A DNA stretch of 10,269 nt from an uncultured Bacilli bacterium (lineage in GTDB: Bacteria; Bacillota_I; Bacilli_A; RF39; UBA660), in the NCBI GenBank assembly GCA_947628445.1, contig CANQZX010000044.1:1-10269 (forward strand), written 5' to 3'. Positions within the stretch are counted from its first letter, which is position 1, and each line of letters opens with the position of its first letter. Shown here piece by piece: positions 6,913 to 10,269 of the stretch. The position numbers and the translations under genes were made by a program. The notes below the pieces were generated by a model. It saw only the letters and a list, made by a program, of their open reading frames with translations, was not told where the DNA came from and did no database searches.

Positions 6913-8400
6913 GTGAAGACTTACTTGAAAAATAATATTCTATTTTTATTAATTGTTATTCAGCCATTATTGGATGTTTTAGCATATTTTACTTTAAATA
7001 CCCAATTTTCGATTATTGCTTTTGCTTTTCGGGCAACGCTTTTAGTTGTAACAACTGTTTATACTTTATGGACTAATCGGCAAAATAAAAAATATCTTGG
7101 TTTGCTATTTATAATTATTGGCCTGGGGGTGGCTCATTTTACAACCTCTTATTTTACAACTAATTTAAACTTATATCTTGATATGGAAGAGTTTGTGCGG
7201 GTTATTTATTTTCCCTTACTAACCGTGAATGGTTATTTATATGCTAAAAAGGTAGAAAATAGTATTGATCAAATTAAAAAGGGAATAATAGCTAATACTT
7301 TAATAATCTTTAGTATCATTCTTTTAGGTGTCGTTACCAATCATATTGAATATACTTATGCCGAAAAAATCGGCATCACGGGTTGGTTTTATAATAAAAA
7401 TAGTCAAAGTATTATTTTATGCTTTATGGTACCTTTTTCTTTATATTACGTTTTCAAAAAGAATAATTTTTTTGTTAAAAGTATCATGATTTTTATTGCT
7501 TTCTTTTTATTGTATAGTAATGGCACAACGGGCTGTTATTTAATGCTTTTCCCAACGTTTTTAATTTTAATTTATGATACAATTGTTAGTAAAGATAGTA
7601 AATTAGATAAAGTATTTAATTTAATATTATTACTTATTCCGTTAACGATGGCAGTTGTTTTATATCCTTATTCTCCGGAAAATGCTATTACCACGTTAGC
7701 CAATAAATCTAAAGAAGTTGTCAAAAATAGTATTGAAGAAAATCCAACACCTAATCCGGAACCTTCGACTCCGGAACCATCAACACCAACTAAACCCGGT
7801 AAAGAGGAGGAAAAAACCCCAGTTGAAACTAATCCCGAAGAGGAAGAAAATGTGGATGATTACGAAGGCATTTTGCCAATTCATGGGGCTACAATTAAAC
7901 ATTATTTTGATATTAATTTTATTAAAGATTATGGTTATAAAACCATTGATGAGGCCATTGGTGATAATTTCGATGCGAATCATTTAGTTGATGCTCGATA
8001 TAAGAAAAAATTAACTGCGCAAATTATTTTTGCTAATTCTAATTTAGCAACTAAATTATTTGGTTTTGAGTTTACCAAAGTTTATAATTATGGTACGGAT
8101 TTAGAAACCGACTATTCTTCTATTTTCTATTATTACGGCTATATTGGTTTTATTTTCTATGTTGGTTTTATGTTATATTTCTTATATGTTTTACTAAGAC
8201 AATTTTTCCGAAGACCACGTATTATATTCGATTCCGAATATTTGCTTTTAGGGGGGTTATTCCTTGCTTTAAATTGTGCTACGGAATTTTCAGGGTGTCT
8301 TTTGCGTCGACCTAATGCTTCAATTTATTTCGTCCTAATGCTAATTATTATATTATTAAAATATCAAGAGGTAACTAATGAAAAAAAGCGTCACGAATAA
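6913..8400 (+). CDS. wzy: Wzy-like polysaccharide polymerase / O-antigen ligase family membrane protein
   Basis: This 495-residue polytopic protein probably joins lipid-linked repeat units outside the membrane. It has about ten hydrophobic segments. GITGWFYNKNSQSIIL (154-169) matches the G.F.N.N..S pattern of the O-antigen ligase superfamily, and the late segment ETDYSSIFYYYGYIGFIFYV (398-417) matches the E.D...... YG..G region that precedes the last helices. Between them, after a helix ending near residue 252, is a large external loop. It contains an acidic, Pro/Thr/Glu-rich stretch (274-317) with two tandem PEPST units (282-286 and 287-291). The start is GTG, 7 bases after GGGAGG (6900-6905). 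The 3' end overlaps the flippase gene by 23 bases. Family sequence conservation is low, so ligase versus polymerase is decided mainly by context: next to Wzx with two glycosyltransferases, polymerase is favoured. Confidence 0.75.
   Translation: MKTYLKNNILFLLIVIQPLLDVLAYFTLNTQFSIIAFAFRATLLVVTTVYTLWTNRQNKKYLGLLFIIIGLGVAHFTTSYFTTNLNLYLDMEEFVRVIYFPLLTVNGYLYAKKVENSIDQIKKGIIANTLIIFSIILLGVVTNHIEYTYAEKIGITGWFYNKNSQSIILCFMVPFSLYYVFKKNNFFVKSIMIFIAFFLLYSNGTTGCYLMLFPTFLILIYDTIVSKDSKLDKVFNLILLLIPLTMAVVLYPYSPENAITTLANKSKEVVKNSIEENPTPNPEPSTPEPSTPTKPGKEEEKTPVETNPEEEENVDDYEGILPIHGATIKHYFDINFIKDYGYKTIDEAIGDNFDANHLVDARYKKKLTAQIIFANSNLATKLFGFEFTKVYNYGTDLETDYSSIFYYYGYIGFIFYVGFMLYFLYVLLRQFFRRPRIIFDSEYLLLGGLFLALNCATEFSGCLLRRPNASIYFVLMLIIILLKYQEVTNEKKRHE
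7756..7785 (+). repeat. Two tandem 15-base units encoding PEPST-PEPST
   Basis: Two adjacent 15-base units (7756-7770 and 7771-7785) both begin CCGGAACC and encode PEPST. They differ at four bases, mostly in third positions, so the amino-acid repeat is better kept than the DNA. They lie in the external loop of the Wzy-like protein and look like a remnant of slippage-driven linker growth. Confidence 0.7.
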
Positions 8401-9832
8401 TGTTTTATATAATATGCTCTTTCAATTTTTTACAACTTTTCTGCCGGTTATAACTACACCTTATTTATCCCGGACCTTAGGATTATCCCAAAGTGGAGTT
8501 TTTTCTTTTGTGGAATCAATTGTCACTTTATTTACGGTCTTTGGGGTCATTGGAACATCTTTGTATGGTTGTCGCAAAATTGCTTATGTTCGCGATGATA
8601 AAGAACAATTATCCCGAACTTTATATGAAGTTTTAATTTTAAAATTACTTTTGTTTATTCCGGTTTGTTTAGTTTATATTCCAATTTTTTGTCTAAGTGG
8701 CGAATATAGTGTTTATTTTATCATAAATATCATGACCGTTTTAGGTTCTGCAGTCGAAATGGGTTGGTTTTTTAATGGGGTTGAGGATTTTAAAAGTGTC
8801 ACGATTAGAAATTTTATCATTAAAATTATCTTTGTTGTCTGTCTATTTACCTTTATTAAATCGCCCAAGGATTTAACTAAATACATTATTTTAGTTTGTA
8901 GTACTAATTTATTAGGCGATTTGTCAATCTGGTTTTTGTTACCTCGTTATGTTTTACCAATTAAAAAAGTAAAAAATATTCATCCTCTGCACCATTTAAA
9001 AGAATCATTTACGTTATTTATTCCCCAATCTGCGAATTACATTTACTCTCTTTCTGATAAAGCCATGATTGGTTTTTTGACACCAACTTTGGATAATGTC
9101 GGGGTCTATGATTATGCCTATCGTATTGTTAAAATGATAATCGGTATTTTGCAATCAATGGGTTATGTTATTTTATCCCGCATTGCCAACTTATCAGCTC
9201 AAGATAATAAGAAAGACATTAAAAAATATATTAATAAATCAATCGATTTTTCCTTATTTTTAGGTGTTCCCATGATGTTTGGTTTAATTGGGATTGCTAA
9301 TACTTTTGTTCCTTTTTATTTGGGAAGTGAATTCCATGAGGTTTCCCGGGTTATTTTAGTTATTAGTCCTTTAGTGTTAATTACCTCCTTTAATAGTATT
9401 TTAGGAGTTCAACTTATGTTAGCCGTTAAAAAGGATAAAGAATATACGATTGCTACGGTCACCGGAGCGGTTATTAATATACTTTTAAACTTTGCTTTAA
9501 TTCCGATTCTAGGTATCTATGGTGCTTGTTTAACCTCAATTTTCTCGGAAATTATTGTTATGATTATTCAACTACATTATACGAAAGAATATATTTCTTT
9601 GAAAAATATTTTATGTGGAAACTGGAAGGTTTTCTTCGCCGCCATTATTATGTTTATCATTTGTAAGTTAATTGGCTTGCTGCAAATAAATATTATTTTA
9701 GTGTTTCTTCTCCAAATGAGTATATCCGTTTTAGTTTATTTTGCTATTATGTTTTTGTTTAAAAATGAAATCTTATATCAAATTATCAATAAAGGGTTGG
9801 AAATTTTAAAAATAAAATATCGTTTTAGTTAA
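8378..9832 (+). CDS. wzx: Wzx-like oligosaccharide flippase (PST/MOP family)
   Basis: This membrane transporter of 484 residues should move the undecaprenyl-linked repeat unit across the membrane. The N-terminal half has the family pattern NVLYNMLFQFF ... ITTPYLSRTLG (8-35), a long helix pair, then TSLYGCRKIAYVRDD (61-75), equivalent to the YG.R.iA..rdd block. The middle has SANYIYSLSDKAMIGFL (219-235 region) and DYAYRIVKMIIGILQSMG, as in PST flippases, followed by about six further hydrophobic helices. The ATG lies 6 bases after AAGAGGT (8366-8372) and overlaps the end of the polymerase gene by 23 bases, so translation is probably coupled. It is the last gene of the locus, followed by a weak AT-rich hairpin. 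Length is normal and no disruption is seen. Confidence 0.9.
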   Translation: MKKSVTNNVLYNMLFQFFTTFLPVITTPYLSRTLGLSQSGVFSFVESIVTLFTVFGVIGTSLYGCRKIAYVRDDKEQLSRTLYEVLILKLLLFIPVCLVYIPIFCLSGEYSVYFIINIMTVLGSAVEMGWFFNGVEDFKSVTIRNFIIKIIFVVCLFTFIKSPKDLTKYIILVCSTNLLGDLSIWFLLPRYVLPIKKVKNIHPLHHLKESFTLFIPQSANYIYSLSDKAMIGFLTPTLDNVGVYDYAYRIVKMIIGILQSMGYVILSRIANLSAQDNKKDIKKYINKSIDFSLFLGVPMMFGLIGIANTFVPFYLGSEFHEVSRVILVISPLVLITSFNSILGVQLMLAVKKDKEYTIATVTGAVINILLNFALIPILGIYGACLTSIFSEIIVMIIQLHYTKEYISLKNILCGNWKVFFAAIIMFIICKLIGLLQINIILVFLLQMSISVLVYFAIMFLFKNEILYQIINKGLEILKIKYRFS

Positions 9833-9877
9833 ATAAAGGGTAGTTGAAGTAAATGTTGGAAAAAATGAGAGAAAAAT

Positions 9878-9908
9878 ACAAGTTATATAATTAAATTTGT
9901 ATTTTTTT
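9878..9908. terminator. Weak, possibly bidirectional terminator between wzx and the transposase
   Basis: ACAAGTT (9878-9884) pairs with AATTTGT (9894-9900), including one G-T wobble, around a nine-base loop, and is followed by A and seven T on the plus strand. On the minus strand the same stem is followed by ATTTTTC. It lies between two convergent genes. The stem is AT-rich and weak, so efficiency is doubtful. Confidence 0.4.
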
Positions 9909-10269
9909 AATTTCTTTTAGAAAGAAAATAGTCAAGTCGGTAATTATCTTTTAAAGAGAAAGAAGAATTATCAACAGAATGTTCAATATTATATTTTTGA
10001 AGATTATTGTAATGTTGATTAGATTGTAATCTAAATTTAGTAACAAATTTTTGAAGATTTAGTTTTTTATAAACGGAGGTCCCAAATTTAAAATTATGAT
10101 AAATTTGTTCATTGAGAGAAATGTTGTTAGCTTTCATAGTAAGAAGTTGAACAATGTTTTCTAAACCATCATTAGAATAAGAATGAGGTCTAGAAGTAAT
10201 AAATTTAGCATATTTGTTAGAGATATGACCTTCCATAGAACAAGGACACTTGTATAAAGGATGATTCTG
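9907..10269 (-). CDS. Partial ISLre2-type (UPF0236) transposase, C-terminal part
   Basis: The reading frame stays open to the right edge of the window (about 120 residues visible), so the true start lies outside and the ATG at 10236 is internal. The visible N-terminal part reads HPLYKCPCSMEGHISNKYAK, followed by FITSRPHSYSNDGLENIVQL. This matches the C-terminal signature I associate with ISLre2-family transposases: Cys, then S.EGH.S, then SRP and S..G....L. A tail of about 65 residues rich in Asn, Lys and Leu follows and is not recognised. The gene is convergent with the glycan locus. Its Arg codons are mainly AGA, and the segment is even more AT-rich than its neighbours, in keeping with separate origin. 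I cannot see the element's terminal repeats or judge whether it is intact. Assignment rests on one short motif. Confidence 0.6.
   Translation of the reverse strand, partial: QNHPLYKCPCSMEGHISNKYAKFITSRPHSYSNDGLENIVQLLTMKANNISLNEQIYHNFKFGTSVYKKLNLQKFVTKFRLQSNQHYNNLQKYNIEHSVDNSSFSLKDNYRLDYFLSKRN

Noticed and set aside
7718..7987. Second reading frame inside the polymerase gene, rich in Lys, Arg and Gln
   Set aside because: It is a frame-shifted shadow of the Pro/Glu-rich linker, with no ribosome site and no recognisable protein.
9833..9906. Search for terminal inverted repeat of the insertion element
   Set aside because: With only one end of the element possibly in view, no inverted repeat can be paired, and nothing here is distinctive.
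10234..10236. ATG as the start of a 109-residue minus-strand gene
   Set aside because: The eleven codons upstream to the window edge are open and encode part of the same conserved motif (HPLYKCPCS), so this Met is internal to a longer protein.

Overview
The window looks like chromosomal DNA from a low-GC, AT-rich Bacillota-type bacterium, possibly an uncultured Bacilli or Erysipelotrichia-like lineage. The support is Gram-positive-style Shine-Dalgarno sites (AGGAGG, AGGTGA, GGGAGG), a TagO/WecA-type lipid-linked sugar initiator, a Gram-positive style prepilin and very AT-rich codon use. All Trp codons I checked are TGG and all ten visible stops are TAA or TAG, so the standard code applies. 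Species cannot be fixed from the sequence alone.

Layout. Positions 1-150 hold a terminator-like hairpin and a probable promoter. Positions 151-2013 hold an envelope housekeeping pair: cdsA (CDP-diacylglycerol synthase) and rseP (intramembrane site-2 protease), 9 bases apart and closed by a rho-independent terminator. On the minus strand, 2077-2454 is an orphan type IV prepilin-like gene whose own terminator overlaps its last codons. From 2508 a strong promoter drives a plus-strand surface-glycan locus reaching 9832: a TagO/WecA-type sugar-phosphate transferase, a GT2 glycosyltransferase, a GT4 glycosyltransferase, a sulfotransferase-like protein, a Wzy-like polymerase with a Pro/Glu-rich loop, and a Wzx-like flippase. 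At the right edge, on the minus strand, is the C-terminal part of a probable ISLre2-type (UPF0236) transposase that runs off the window.

How it works together (inference from families). The TagO-type enzyme would load the first sugar phosphate onto undecaprenyl phosphate, the two glycosyltransferases would extend it, the sulfotransferase-like enzyme may decorate it, the flippase would move the lipid-linked unit outward, and the Wzy-like protein would polymerise it. This is a complete minimal Wzx/Wzy logic with no chain-length regulator, tyrosine kinase or sugar-nucleotide synthesis gene in view. The most distinctive elements are the sulfotransferase-like gene, the low-complexity insert in the polymerase, and the orphan prepilin. 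I see no CRISPR array, tRNA, rRNA or clear riboswitch, and I do not find a demonstrably new system.
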